A DNA stretch of 64,000 nt from Lewinellaceae bacterium (GCA_020636095.1 JACJYN010000010.1:1-64000); one strand, 5' to 3'; counted from the first letter of the stretch, positions 19,292 to 31,534 are shown. Notes: generated by a model from the letters alone, not told the origin. Numbers and translations are program-made.

Positions 19292-22200
19292 ATGAAGAAC
19301 ATTCTCCTACTCCTTTTGCTGTTCCCGTTCACCTTATCGGTATTTGCCCAAACTGGCCGGGTATCCGTCGTCACTACTACCGACGGACATAAACTGGTGG
19401 TCAATGGCAAAGATTTCATGATCAATGGAATGAACTGGGATTATATCCCTATCGGAACCAATACCGTAAATGCTCAGTTTTGGGAAAAATCAGACGACAT
19501 TATCAAGGCCGGATTGGACGCAGAAATGGCTCTTTTGAAGAACATGAATGTGAATGTTATAAGACAGTACACCGGTGTTCCGGCCAGATGGATTCGGTAT
19601 ATCTATGAGAATTATGGCATATACACCATGCTCAACCATTCCTTTGGAAGATACGGGCTCACATTAGATGGCGTTTGGACCCCGTTACACTTTATGACGA
19701 GCCAAGAACGCAAAAGTTCTTGATGGATGAAATAGCAAAACTAGCAGCAGAATATAAAGATACTCAGGGCTTTTGTTGTACCTCCTGGGTAATGAAAATA
19801 ATTATACTTTTCTGGCAGGGAGCGGAAACAGAGGATTTTCCTGATGATGAAAAAGGATCGAATTCATTGGAGAAAGTAGGGGAAGGCCCATGTATAAGCT
19901 GATGAACGATGCTGCCAAGGCAATGAAGGCTATTGACCCCTCCCACCCGGTAGCCATTTGTAACGGCGATGTTTTATTCATCGATATCATAGCGCAAGAA
20001 TGTAAAGATGTAGAATATATGGAACGAATACCTACCGGGGGTTTCATTTGGCGATATGTTTCAAGTAGTGAAAGATAAGCTTAACAAACCGCTCATGTTT
20101 ACCGAGTTTGGAGCCGATGCTTTTAATGCTGTGGAAAATGCCGAAGACCAGGAGGCGCAAGCTTACTATATGGTGGGGAATTGGAAAGAAATCTATGAGA
20201 ACGCTGCTGGAGTCGGAAAAGCAGGCAATTCTATTGGTGGTTTCACTTTCCAGTTTAGCGATGGTTGGTGGAAGTTTGGGTTTGATGACCGAAAAATGCA
20301 GATGTACATGACAATAATGCTTCCTGGTCTAACGGCGGTTACTTCAAAGATTTCGTCCAGGGGAAAATAACATGAACGAAGAGTGGTTCGGGATTTGCGC
20401 CAAGTACTACCAACGAGCGAGGGTTATATACGCTTTATCCAAGAGCAGCTTACTATGCATTAAAAGAAGCCCACCATTTGAACCCCTATGCACCCGGTAC
20501 GACGGTCTCGTCGGTCGATACTTATTTCGATAATATCCAGCTCATCGATGCGGTACTCAGAGCGCGAGGAGACAAAGCCGCTTTGGAAAGTAACCAGAAA
20601 ATCCGCTTGAGTAACTTCAGAGCTCAATTTGAAACCTATAATACGGGCGGCACTTTGATCACCACTCCGGATTCACCTGACCCGGCTGTTCAAAACGACC
20701 CGACTCAAGCTGCTTATCCGGATGAACTGGGTTTTGACCACATGCAGTCTTTCTTTTTTGGGGTGGAAGCTAATCCTACCCTGACTTGAGAGCCAGCGCA
20801 AGTTTTAACCTGGTTGGCAATGTAGCGAATAACCCGATCAACGAAATTTTTTACGAAAATATCGTTCGCGACCGCACTGGTAACAGGAGTGATGGCAATT
20901 TGAGACTCTATAATGCTGACTTTGATTGGACGGCAAAGGATTTCGACCTGAGAGGTTCTACCGAACCTACCATTATCACTGGGGCTATGAAGGCGACTTT
21001 TTGGGTTATATCCGGAAGCGAACTACTACCCAACCTGGACCTTTACAATGGCGAAATACTAGGATTAGAATTAGATGGAAAAAGGCATTTGATGGCTCTG
21101 CATGTTGCCTTTTACTCAATTATGGTGGGGCGCCAACCCTGCGGTCCTGGTGAAATACGTACGGGAAATCAACCACTTTAAAGTAACCGGTGTCTTTCAT
21201 GAAGATATTGATGATGCCCCGAATTTGTAACCTCTATAGCGGTTCCACTTCCTAAAACGCGAAGAGCGACCATTCATGTAGAACGAGAAGTAGTACGGTG
21301 GAAATTGAAGTAGGAGGAATCTGGGGCGGTTCACCTCTAAATTACGAACCTTCCAGATCGTAGAAGGGAACCAGGAAAATATGAAGTATACCAGGATCAA
21401 ATCAATCCCTCAGACAATTGGGGAGGAAAAGCAAAGATCAAATTTTCAAAAGGGCATTCAATTGGTATGCACAGGGCGCTGTAATGTACTGGTTGCCAAT
21501 GGCGGATTTGATGCAACCCGTACTTTTACGGGATGGACGTTGAAGGATAGCGGCAGCGGAAACCAAAATAATTTCTTAACCGGATTTACTTACACTATTG
21601 GGAAAATCCAGATCGCACCGAATTTCTTGTGGCAGAAGCCGCTTGTTGATCCGATCCCCAATGGGGTTCCAGCGCCATACGGCTTAGAAATATCATAGAT
21701 GATCCATTCGCAGTAAGAGGCGGCAACAGAGAAACTGTCGCCGGAGAATTATTGATTACTTTCGACCCGACCCGGGTACCTGGATGTATGAATGGGACAA
21801 CGACCGTGCGGAAGATGCCAAATTTGCCATGAGCGCCGGTTTTGTTTATCGGCATCTGCCTACTTCCCAGGATGCAGCGATCGGTTTTTAGGTAATCGTA
21901 CTTCCTTTGCGTTTCAGGGCTGCACCCGCACAAGATCTATGGGAAACCAATATCAGGATGGTCTCTAAAGTAAACCCGGACCTGGGCATTATCGCCAACT
22001 TCTTATTCGGGACGGCTCAGGCAAACGGTGATAGCGACAGATTACTTGAGCGTTATGCCATGGATGTAAGGGCTATCTATAAAAATTGAAGTTAACTTCT
22101 CACTTCAAGATCAATGACAGTACTTTGATTATCATCGTGATTTCAACCTCACTTTCCCCGTACAGCTAATGTTAGACCTATCCACTACTTTGGGCAAACC

Positions 22201-22396
22201 AGACTGGTTTATATTGCCAAGTACTCAAATGGGCGTGCGCTGGACATGGCGTTCCTTAGATCAGTTTTCGCCTCGTTATCTTCCCAATCAAACAGCTTCT
22301 GAGTTTGCTACAGAACCAATCCTTAGCCCGGTAGGCTTTGACAATGGATCGGAATGGGAATTAAGAACTTACATTCACATCAACATAGGTAAATAG
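19292..22396 (+). CDS. Clan GH-A glycosidase (GH2-like TIM barrel) with C-terminal beta-barrel-like extension (frameshifted)
   Basis: About 1030 codons. Signal peptide (NILLLLLLFPFTLSVFAQ). Residues to about 380 are a TIM-barrel glycosidase of the GH2/GH5 clan: HKLVVNGKDFMINGMNWDY, VIRQYTGVPARWIRY, the likely acid/base at GNEN (near 19790, after a frameshift) and the likely nucleophile in MFTEFGADAFN (near 20098). From about 20760 on, the sequence turns into a beta-strand-rich 500-residue region with alternating aromatic strands (DFDWTAKDFDLRG, GVRWTWRSLDQFSPRY) and a final strand ending in INIGK, like an outer-membrane barrel. It leads the glucan operon. Roughly eight frameshifts, so exact boundaries are uncertain. 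Confidence 0.65.
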
Positions 22397-22420
22397 AAGA
22401 CATCGTGAAAAAATATAGTC

Positions 22421-24792
22421 ATGAAATCAAATATCCTGCTCTTATTTGGATTTGTATTGCTCCTTAGCAATTGTACAAGAGATCTTTCTGATGATGCAAC
22501 CATTGCTACTTTTCCCAAAACGGTGACGTCTACATTGACGGATTCAGCGCTGGATTGGAGTATCTGCCATTTGGAGATTCTTATTTTGCTGCTTTTCTGT
22601 AGATACAGAAATTAAGTACGAAGGTACATCCGCTATGCGGTTTGATGTGCCTAATGTAGGCGATCCGAACGGAGCTTATGCCGTACCATTTTCCCGGATT
22701 ATGGCGGACGCGACCTCTCTGGTTTTGATGCGCTCACTTTTTGGGCGAAAGCAACCAAAACAGGAACCATCAATGAGATCGGTTTTGGGCAAGACTTTGG
22801 AGAAAATAAATATCAGGTTTCACTCCCTAATTTGGAACTAACCACCTATTGGAAGCAATATACCATTGCCATTCCCGATCCTTCTAAATTGACCCGGGAG
22901 AGCGGTTTGTTTTGGTATGCGGAAGTACCTGAAGATGGCGAGGATATTCCTTTTGATTGATGAATTACAATTTGAAAAATTGGGAACGATAGCACAACCA
23001 AGGCTTTCCATTTTTGATACCAGGATGCGCCTGTTCAAACTTTTGCCGGTGTAACTACTCCTGTTTCTGGTTTAAAGCAAACTGTTAATTTAGGAAATGG
23101 TATAGGACCAAACCATTACCATTGCTCCAGGCTATTTCGAATTTACTTCTTCTGATCCCAGTGTAGCAACTGTTAATGAACAGGGCATGATTACAGCAGT
23201 AGCTGCGGAGAGGCGGTTATCACAGCCACATTAGGCGGTGTGGATGCGAAAGGTTCTGCCAGAGTTACGGTCGTAGGTAATTTTGTTTTCGCGCCAACCC
23301 CTACTCAAGATCCTCTGATGTAATTTCTATCTTTTCGGATGCTTATACCAATGAACCAGTGGATTATTATAACGGTTATTGGGCGCCATTTCAAACTACT
23401 ATTGGGCAAAATGATATCAATATTGGTGGGGATAATATTATTGGATACTCAGATTTGAATTTTGTAGGCATCCAATTTTTGGTGGATGCTCCGACGATTA
23501 ATGCTTCGTCAATGACTCGCTTCCACGTAGACGTCCAGCCCAGAGAAGATATACAGCCAGGAGACTTTTTGACGATTAGGGTGGCTGATGTTGGCCCGGA
23601 TAATGAATTTGGTACCGGCGATGACTCTTCCGGCGAAATCAGGCTGGACAATTCCAAGTTAGTAAATGGCGAATGGTATAGCCTTGATGTTGCTTTTTCA
23701 GAATTAGCAGGCCTAACCGGCCGATCCAATCTAGCACAGATCGTGTTTGTTTCAGATGCGACAATATCTAATATTTACGTTGATAATATTTATTTCTATG
23801 ACGATGGCGGTTCAGGCCCTACCGGGCCAACCGCAGCCGCTCCAGCTCCAACGCAAGGCGCAGCTAATGTGATTTCAGTTTTCAGTGATGCTTATACAAA
23901 TATTAATTCTAATTTAAATCCAGATTGGGGACAAGCCACTCAAGTTTCAGAAGTAAGCATTAATGGTAATAATACGTTGCTTTATGCAGGGCTGAATTAC
24001 CAAGGTTTGGAACTTGAAAGCAGCACAGATGTGAGTGGCATGGAATTTTTGCATATTGATTACTGGACAGCAAACTCTGCGGACCTGAATGCATTTTTGA
24101 TTAGTACCGGCCCGGTTGAAACGGGAAACACATTGTCCGTGCCCACATCAGGTTGGGCAAGTGTAGATATTCCTTTGGGTGATTTTTCACCGGTGGACCT
24201 GGCCGACATCATTCAGTTTAAATTCGATGGAAACGGAGACATCTATTTGGATAATATCTACTTCTATAAAGCCTCTGGTGGAGGAGATACCCCAACAACC
24301 GCTGCACCAACGCCAACGCGAGCCCCTGCCGATGTAATTTCTTTGTTCAGTAATGCTTATACAAATGTCCCTGTTGATACCTGGAGAACAGATTGGTCGT
24401 CGGCAACTTTGGAGGACATTCAAATTCAGGGAAATGATACAAAAAAATATACCAGCCTTGATTTTGTCGGAGTTGAAACCACAGGTGGCAATTTAGTGGA
24501 CGCTTCTGCCATGACCCATTTTCATGTAGATATATGGACGCCGAACATGACCACTTTCAGAATCAAACTGGTTGACTTCGGCGCCGATGGCGCCTTCGAT
24601 GGCGGTGATGATTCAGATCATGAATTGGTATTTGAAAACCCAGCTCAAGGACAGTGGATTTCTTATGATCTTCCACTTTCCGATTTCACAGGATTGGCCA
24701 GCTCTACGAATATGGCACAGTACATTTTTTCCGGGGTGCCTGTCGGTGGTGGGACGGTTTATGTTGACAATGTTTATTTCTACAAACAATAA
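22421..24792 (+). CDS. Multi-module glucan-binding lipoprotein (5' part frameshifted)
   Basis: Lipoprotein signal LLFGFVLLLSNCTRD. The N-terminal 200 residues form a beta-sandwich carbohydrate-binding-like domain (SAMRFDVPNVGDPNGAY, FDALTFWAKATKTG). A bacterial Ig-like (Big_2) domain follows, with SSDPSVATVNEQG and ITAVAAGE. Then come three tandem copies of a module of about 150 residues, each opening DVISxFSxAYTN and closing VDNxYFY, joined by proline-threonine linkers (APTPTQ, APTPTR). The last 477 codons (from 23359) are unbroken; the first 310 have several frameshifts. It lies directly after the glycosidase and before GH16. Role by inference: surface capture of beta-glucan, taking the place SusE/SusF proteins have elsewhere. 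Confidence 0.7.
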
Positions 24793-24847
24793 TCTTTTGA
24801 ATAAACCTTAATTGATAAGGAGTTTAGCATATTTTAACTTGATAATT

Positions 24848-25162
24848 AAATGCTTTTTCCAATACTTAATCGAAAATAAATGTCTCCCCTTGAGGGGAGT
24901 TCGAGGGGGGATTTTTTAAGTGTTTCGTCTTTAAGAGCGTGTTGGGATTTTGTTTTTGATGCCGAAAATGGCCAGATTTGGGTTCTCACGAAGTTATTTT
25001 TGAGCTTCGTAGCAGGGCTACGGGGCGAAAAAATAGCGAAGTGAGGTTCCATAGATGGCTATTTGCAGGCCAAAGGATAAAATCCCAACACGCTCTAAGT
25101 CCCCCTCCTGACCTCCCCCCAGGGGAGGACAATATTCTTCGATTTTAGATTTGGAGCATTTG
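24848..25162. repeat. Inverted-repeat element carrying a nested MITE
   Basis: Left arm AAATGCTTTTTCCAATACTT (24848 on) and right arm ending GATTTGGAGCATTT (25162) are imperfect inverted repeats. Inner arms carry CTCCCCTTGAGGGGAG and CTCCCCCCAGGGGAGG. Another copy of part of this sequence is at about 740-825. A 161-bp MITE has landed inside, so the order of events is visible. Confidence 0.6.
24935..25095. mobile_element. MITE, IS5/IS1031-like, 161 bp (diverged copy)
   Basis: Ends GAGCGTGTTGGGATTTT and AAAATCCCAACACGCTC; flanked by TAA on both sides (24932-24934, 25096-25098). Same length and ends as the copies at 26058 and 35369, but interior diverged; the centre reads CGTAGCAGGGCTACG. Nested in the repeat at 24848-25162. 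Confidence 0.85.
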
Positions 25163-25221
25163 CTTTATCAATATTTTAAATCTGCTAGGCTACTTAAGGA
25201 AACTACTAAAAAACAATAAAA

Positions 25222-26057
25222 ATGCGAACACCTTTTTTTTCAAAAACATATAGATTCCCTGTAACCATAATCTCATCCGTGGCCTTAGCCCTTTTGTGTA
25301 TTAGCTGTGAAACAGATGAAACGCAAAAGGTGACCAATTTCACAAACCTCACGTTTGAGGATAACTTTGATACGGATACAATTGATGCTGCTTCCTGGAC
25401 TGCTGAAATAGGAACAGGCGAGAATGGTTGGGGGAATAATGAACTGCAGTATTACACGGATCGTTCCGAAAATATTAAAGCCGAAGGGGGGATGTTGCAT
25501 ATCACGGCACGTCAGGAATCTTTTCAGGGGGCTGCTTATACCTCTGCCCGGATAACTACAAAGGGTAAAGTGGAACAACAGTATGGACGCTTTGAAGCAC
25601 GAATACAATTGCCCTGGGGACGAGGCGTTTGGTACAGCATTCTGGTTACTGGGTAGTAATATTGATGAAGTAAGTTACCACAATGCGGCGAAATAGATAT
25701 TATGGAATACCGTGGACAAGATCCATCAACGCTCATCGGAACTGTACACTACCGGGGTATTCTGCTGGAGAATCCGTGAGTAAAGAGTACGTTTTACCAA
25801 ATGATCGTTTTGATAAGGGTTTCCACATATTCGGAATTGAGTGGGGCCCGGATTATATCAATTTTTACGTAGATGATGTGTTGTACAATCAAATAACCCC
25901 TGAAGATGTAGACGGCGAATGGGTGTATGATCATCCGTTTTTCATTATTTTAAATGTTGCAGTGGGAGGAAATTTTGTTGGGCCACCCAACGCCAATACC
26001 GTTTTTCCACAAACCATGCTGGTGGACTATGTGCGGGTGTATAGCCGGCCTAATTAA
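25222..26057 (+). CDS. GH16 endo-beta-1,3-glucanase (laminarinase), lipoprotein (frameshifted)
   Basis: About 278 codons. Lipoprotein signal (ALALLCISCETDE), then the GH16 fold: FEDNFDTDTIDAASW, GWGNNELQYYTDRSENI, GRFEARIQLPWGRG and the catalytic block GEIDIMEYRGQDP (near 25690), with the nucleophile and acid/base glutamates of E-I-D-I-M-E. Later strands (GFHIFGIEWGPDYINFYVDD; PFFIILNVAVGGNF; MLVDYVRVYS) are standard for laminarinases. It cleaves internal beta-1,3 bonds at the cell surface. Frameshifts at about 25630 and 25675 are the only damage; the active-site sequence is intact. The stop codon TAA doubles as the target duplication of the next MITE. Confidence 0.9.
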
Positions 26058-26218
26058 GAGCGTGTTGGGGATTTACCCTTTGGCCTGCAAATGTGCATCT
26101 TTTGAACCTCATTTCGCCATTTTTTCGCCACGTAGCGATGCTATGCGGCTCAAAAATGGCTTCCTGAGAACCAAAATCTGCTCATTTTCGACATCAAAAG
26201 TAAATCCCCAACACGCTC
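26058..26218. mobile_element. MITE, IS5/IS1031-like, 161 bp
   Basis: Ends GAGCGTGTTGGGGATTTAC and GTAAATCCCCAACACGCTC with TAA duplications at 26055-26057 (the GH16 stop) and 26219-26221. By eye it is identical over its whole length to the reverse complement of 35369-35529, which points to recent movement. Centre: CGTAGCGATGCTATGCGG. Confidence 0.9.
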
Positions 26219-26371
26219 TAAACCGGCCCCTAAAAGCGGCTGTTCAATGTTCTGGGTTTAAGAGTATGTTTTGAGGCCGTTTCAATCCCGCCTGACCGGC
26301 GGGGTGAGCCGCCTTCGGCAGCGTTTTTGAGACAGGCTCAGGCCTTCTTTTTTATCAATAAAATCGGGGAA

Positions 26372-27647
26372 ATGAAATCGAACGGGATAAAACATTGCAT
26401 TCCATACCTAGTAATAAGCACGGCTATTTTGTTCTGGTTTTCCTGTCAAAATAACGAGCCTGACAAAAATTCAAATCAATCCCAATTAATTAAAAAGGTG
26501 ACAGCTAAAGACATTCTAGGGAATCCGGATTATGCGGCTATTTCGTACGGAGGATACAGACATCGGGATCACGATATTGAGCCAACTGTAGAGGAGCTCA
26601 AAGAAGACATGAAAATCTTATCGGCGATGGGGATTAAAGTTTTGCGTACTTACAAAGTTCACCTGCCGCATGCCTCCAACGTATTAAAAGCAATAAGTGA
26701 ACTGAAGAAAGAAGACCCTGATTTCGAAATGTATGTCATGCTGGGCGCCTGGATCGATTGTAAGAATGCATGGACCACTAGGAACCTGATCACAATGCGG
26801 AAAGCGAAAGAATGAAGTTGAAATTGCAACTGCCGCCGCTTTGGCAAATGAGTATCCGGATATTGTAAAAGTACTGGCAGTGGGCAACGAAGCTATGGTG
26901 AAGTGTATGCCAGCTATTATATTCAACCCGGAGTGATCCTCAAATGGGTCAATCATCTGCAAGTATAAAGCAATCCGGTAAACTTTCGAAGGACCTCTGG
27001 ATCACCAGCTCCGATAATTTTGCCTCCTGGGTGGCGGCGGCGAGGAATACCACGTCGAAGACCTGGAAAAGCTCATACGGGCTGTAGATTTCATTTCTCT
27101 CCATACCTACCCTATGCATGATACCCACTACAATCCTGACTTCTGGGGCATTGCCAAGGAGGAAGAAACCTGCCAAAGCGGGAAAAGATCGCAGCGGCTA
27201 TGGAAAGTACGGGACTACGCCATCACAATACCAAAACACAGCTGACTACGTCAAAAGCCTGGGGTTGACAAACCGCTCCACATCGGTGAAACGGGCTGGC
27301 GAGCGCCTCGAATGAGCTGTACGTACCGGAGGGCTCCAAAGCCACTGACGAGTATAAGGAGCCTCTACTATCAGTACATGCGAGACTGGACCAATGAAGC
27401 CGGCATATCCTGTTTTTACTTCGAGGCTTTTGACGAGCACTGGAAAGACGCCCAAAACCCGGGCGGTTCGGAAAACCACTTTGGGCTCTTTACGATTGAC
27501 GGGCAGGCCAAATACGCCGTATGGGATTTAGTAGATAAAGGTGTGTTTGAAGGCCTGGGCAGAGGAGGCCAACCGATTTCAAAGACCTACGGCGGAGACG
27601 AAGCCGCCCTGCTCGAAGAAGTCCTGATACCACCTGTAAAAGAGTAA
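26372..27647 (+). CDS. GH17 beta-1,3-glucan hydrolase, lipoprotein (frameshifted)
   Basis: About 425 codons; start ATG 26372 preceded by GGGGA. Lipoprotein signal (AILFWFSCQNNE). GH17 landmarks: ISYGGYRHRDHDIEPTVEEL, LRTYKVHLPHA, the acid/base in AVGNEAM (near 26890), FISLHTYPMHDTHY and the nucleophile in HIGETGW (near 27285), then ISCFYFEAFDEHWK. GH17 enzymes in bacterial laminarin loci are exo-beta-1,3-glucanases releasing glucose or short oligomers. At least four frameshifts (near 26790, 26900, 27170 and 27300), with active-site residues preserved in the pieces. Sits between GH16 and GH30, all on the same strand. Confidence 0.85.
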
Positions 27648-27734
27648 CCTTCTTGGACAAATCCTGTCCGCAGGGTTTGTCTAAGAACCAACAGTAATAA
27701 GCAGTTCAACTTCCTGGCCGGTAAATTCCAAAAC

Positions 27735-29219
27735 ATGAAAAATGAAAAGGTTCAACCCTTTAGTTTCATCCTGTTATTTGTGATCATGTTCAGTGCTTGC
27801 ACCTCCGACAATGCCCTGGAAATAGAGGTTTTTGAGACCTCTGCCAGTGGCAATCAGCTCAAAAAATTAACGGAATTCTCTTCCGGCGAAAATCCGGTAA
27901 ACCTCCAATTATCGCCCGATGAAACCTTTCAAACCATCACCGGATTCGGCGGCTCCTTTACCGAGGCGTCCGCTTCCCTGTTGAATGAACTGTACCAGGA
28001 GAACCGCCGCCGGATCATAGATATATTTCGAGAAAGCGGAGCTAAGTATTCCTTACCGCACCCACATGAATTCCTGTGATTTCTCCCTCAGCAATTACTC
28101 CTACGCGCCGGTGGAAGGCGATACTACCTGGAGCACTTCTCTATAGAAGAAGACCGCGACGATCTTATTCCAATGATCAGAGATGCCATGGCGGTATCCA
28201 AAGACGGATTCAAGATCATCTCCTCGCCCTGGACGGCGCCCCTGGATGAAGGATAACAACGATTGGCGCGGTGGTAAGCTGTTGCCCGAATATTACGATA
28301 CCTGGGCCTTTGTTCTTCTCCAGATACATCGATGCGTACAAAGCCGAAGGGATCGATATCTGGGGCTTCACCGTGGAGAATGAACCGCTGGGCAACGACA
28401 ATAACTGGGAAAGCATGCACTTCAGCCCGGAGGAGATGACCCTTTGTGCAAAACCACCTGTACCTAAACTGATACCGACGGCAAAGGCGGCGTAAAAATC
28501 CTGGGCTACGATCAAAACCGGGAGCATTTGAAGGAATGGGTGGATGTGATGTTCAAAGACGAAGCCTCATCAAAGTATTTCGACGGCGCCGCTGTACATT
28601 GGTACGCCAGCACTTACGAGGTATTCCCGGAAGCCTTGCAATATGCCCATAACAAAGCCCCGGCAAGCATTTGATCCAATCCGAAGCCTGTGTGGATGCG
28701 GAGGTGCCCAAGTGGCAGGACGACGCCTGGTACTGGAGCAAGGAAGCGACCGACTGGGGCTGGGATTGGGCGCCGGAGAAGGACAAACCGCTCCACCCCA
28801 AATACGTTCCCGTATATCGCTACGCCCGCGACATCATCGGCTGCCTCAATAATTGGGTGGACGGCTGGGTGGACTGGAATATGGTGCTGGACCGGCAGGG
28901 CGGTAACTGGTTTAAGAACTGGTGTGTGGCGCCGGTGATCGTCGATCCGGAACAAGATGAGGTATATTTCACTCCACTCTATTATACTTTAGCACATTTT
29001 AGTAAATTTATTCGCCCGGGCGCGACAAGGATCGGGGTTGAGAATCCGGATTCGGATTTGATGGTGACCGCTGCCCAAAATCCGGATGGCTCTATTGCAG
29101 TAGTGGTTTTTAATCCAGGTGAAAGTGCAAAGGATATAAACCTTTCATTAAGTGAAAGGTCAACTCCTATTACAATAAGCGCCCAGGCCATTCAAACTGT
29201 TGTGATTCCCAATAAATAG
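27735..29219 (+). CDS. GH30 beta-1,6-glucanase-like lipoprotein (frameshifted)
   Basis: About 494 codons. Lipoprotein signal (FVIMFSACTSDN). GH30 signature: FQTITGFGGSFTEASA, IISSPWTAPPWMKDN, the acid/base in WGFTVENEPLG (near 28375) and the nucleophile in LIQSEACVDAE (near 28680), then GCLNNWVDGWVDWNMVLD and a C-terminal beta domain ending TVVIPNK. Family members in laminarin loci remove beta-1,6-glucosyl branches, complementing GH16 and GH17. Frameshifts near 28060, 28110, 28245, 28315, 28455 and 28665. An inverted-repeat element starts right after the stop. Confidence 0.85.
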
Positions 29220-29220
29220 A

Positions 29221-29376
29221 GTTTATGTGAGTGGGTTTTTTATAGGGCATGGATAAAGATTTTTTGACAGGCCAAGGAGCGCCCGGAGCCTGGTAGCAGG
29301 GCTACCAAGGCGAGGGCGCGACGCGGGGATGGCAAAAAAGATTATTCAGGGCCATACAAAATTTACTCACATAAAC
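29221..29376. mobile_element. Mini-element with GTTTATGTGAGT ends
   Basis: GTTTATGTGAGT at the left and ACTCACATAAAC at the right are perfect 12-bp inverted repeats, with weaker pairing to about 40 bp. The centre, GGTAGCAGGGCTACC, is the same hairpin core seen in other elements of this window. It begins two bases after the GH30 stop. No clear target duplication. Confidence 0.65.
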
Positions 29377-29422
29377 GCTAATGATACTGCCAAATATAAG
29401 TCAATAATCAAAACGAAGAATC

Positions 29423-30837
29423 ATGTCAAAATATACGACTCCCGCTAGTGAGAGAGTTCCTTTAGTGCAAAAGGCTGCTTTCGGCGCCGGCCACCTGGTG
29501 AATAATCTGTTGCCGGGTGCATTGGGGATTTTCATGTTCTTTTTACTAACTGCCTTTGGCATGGATCCCTTTGGCGGGTTTATTAGGCGGTTTGCCGAGG
29601 ATTTTTGATGCCATCACTGACCCCATTATGGGGTTTATCTCAGACAACACCAATTCAAGATGGGGAAGAAGGCGTACTATATTTTTGTCGGCGCCATTTT
29701 GAGCGGGTATTGTTTGCCGTGCTGTGGCAGCTCGATGAGAATAACACCCCCAATTACAACTTTTGGTATTTCTCATTTTATCCCTGGTGTACCGGTTGGC
29801 AATACAATTTTCTCAACTCCCTGATCGGATTAGGTTATGAGATGACATCCGATTATAATGAACGTACCCGCCTGATGGTACTTTTCGCAAACCGTAAGTA
29901 AGATCGCCTGGATGATCGTTCCCTGGTTTGGGTGCTCATTGCAGACCCTGACCTGTTTGAATCGCAGGTAGTCGGCGTTCGCCGGCTTTCTATAATTGTT
30001 GGCGCGGTATGTATTGTTTTAGGGATACTGCCCGCTATTTTCTGCCGAGGGCTTGATGCCTCACACATGAAGAACCGGAAAGAAATTTCTTTTAAAACGT
30101 TATTCACCAATTTGAAGGATCTTTTCCAGGGATTGTCCAGGTCAGTAAGAACAAGCCCTTTGTTAAATTGTGCGGCGCTACATTTTTGGTCTTCAACGGG
30201 TTTCAAATGGTGGCGTCCTTCAGCTTTTTCATCATCGTCTTCTACATGTTCAAGGGCGACTACGGCCTTGCCGGTAATTACTGGCGTGGTTTTCCACCAT
30301 CAGCGCCATAGTCACTGCATTTTTGATCATACCGGTTATTTCATGGATGGCGGACAAATGGGGCAAGAGAAAAGCTTTATCATTTCAACCGCACTTTCCA
30401 TTGTGGGTTACGGGCTGAAGTGGTGGGGTTCAACCCGGACAATCCGTTGTTGATCTTTATGCCCATTCCGTTAATGTCCTTCGGTATTGGCGGTTTGTTT
30501 ACCCTCATGATGAGTATGACGGCAGATGTGTGACCTGGATGAACTGGATAACGGTATGCCACGCAAAGAAGGAACGTTTGGCGCCATCTATTGGTGGATG
30601 GTAAACTAGCCAGGCATTGGCGTTGGTCTTGGGAGGAGCCGTTTTAAAAATAGTGGGATTTGACCAAACGTTAGCTCAGCAAACAGCTGAAACGATGACC
30701 AATTTGCGAATTGCAGATATCGTCATTCCGGCATTTACGGCAGGATTACCATTTGGGTGATGTGGAGTTACAGCCTGACGGAAGAGCGGTCACGAGAAAT
30801 TAAAGCAGAGCTGGAAGCGCGCAGAGGTAAGCTATAA
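29423..30837 (+). CDS. GPH-family (MelB-like MFS) sugar:cation symporter (frameshifted)
   Basis: About 471 codons, the normal size for glycoside-pentoside-hexuronide symporters. N-terminus PLVQKAAFGAGHLVNNLLPG leads into the first helices; the family motif between helices 2 and 3 is visible as IFDAITDPIMGFISDNTNSR with WGRRR (positions about 29600-29670). Later there are GYEMTSDYNERTRL, a helix-rich middle, FVVFNGFQ-type and TADVCDLDEL-like segments, and a polar tail ending EERSREIKAELEARRGKL. It would import glucose or short glucan products across the inner membrane, completing the glucan pathway. About eight frameshifts. Confidence 0.8.
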
Positions 30838-30863
30838 TTATGCCATTTCTAAAATTGTAAGAT

Positions 30864-31463
30864 ATGTCTACAGAAATAGTAATCATAATTGTTGGCGCCG
30901 TGCTAATCCTGATTGCGATCGGTGATAGCATAAAGATAAATGATTCCTCCCTACTGATGGATATCAAAATGAGAATCCTGCTGGGGATAATTGGTTTCAT
31001 ATTGATCATGTTTGGCGGATACACAGTCGGAACTACGACGATGACCAAATTGAACAGGTAGCCGAAGGAACAAATTACAGGTAGAGTTCCCGGTTAAAAG
31101 ATCCAGATCACATCGCCGGTTGCAGGCGATTCCGTCAAATGCCGAATTTTGACCATGGGGTTTATCCGGATAGTATGATAAAGATATTTGGGTACTGTTG
31201 AAACCTTCCGACAATAAATACTATCCCCAATCGGATCACACCAACACCTCTTTCAAAAGAAACGGCGAATGGCAGGTTATCACCCGGTTTGGAGGAGACG
31301 AAGGGGAAGCGTATGATATTATCGTTTATGAAACGGACCCATCAGCTTCCCAATTTTTAGCGCTACTATTCAAAGTTGGAAAGAAGCGTTATCTTACCCC
31401 GGTTTAGAACTTGAAGAACTTCCAAATGGCGCTAATGAGGTGGATAGGATCACGGTGTTTTAG
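30864..31463 (+). CDS. Two-helix membrane protein of unknown function (frameshifted)
   Basis: From ATG 30864 the first 65 residues hold two membrane helices (IVIIIVGAVLILIAIGDSI; ILLGIIGFILIMFGGYTVG). The frame then breaks at about 31050, but other frames continue a soluble domain: VLLKPSDNKYYPQSDH, WQVITRFGGDEGEAYDIIVY and LELEELPNGANEVDRITVF, ending at the stop 31461-31463; the total is about 200 codons. I do not recognise the family. It lies between the sugar transporter and the second GH17 on the same strand, so a role in glucan uptake or its regulation is possible, but nothing in the sequence demands it. Confidence 0.5.
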
Positions 31464-31534
31464 AGGAAAATTGCAGAGGTGTTTTCTAACCACCGAAACT
31501 AGTATTACATAGCCAACTTTAAACCAACTACGAT

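Noticed and set aside
19292..25221. SusC/SusD outer-membrane pair
   Set aside because: No TonB box, plug domain or SusD-like helical protein could be read in any frame; the barrel-like part of the first gene is fused to a glycosidase instead.
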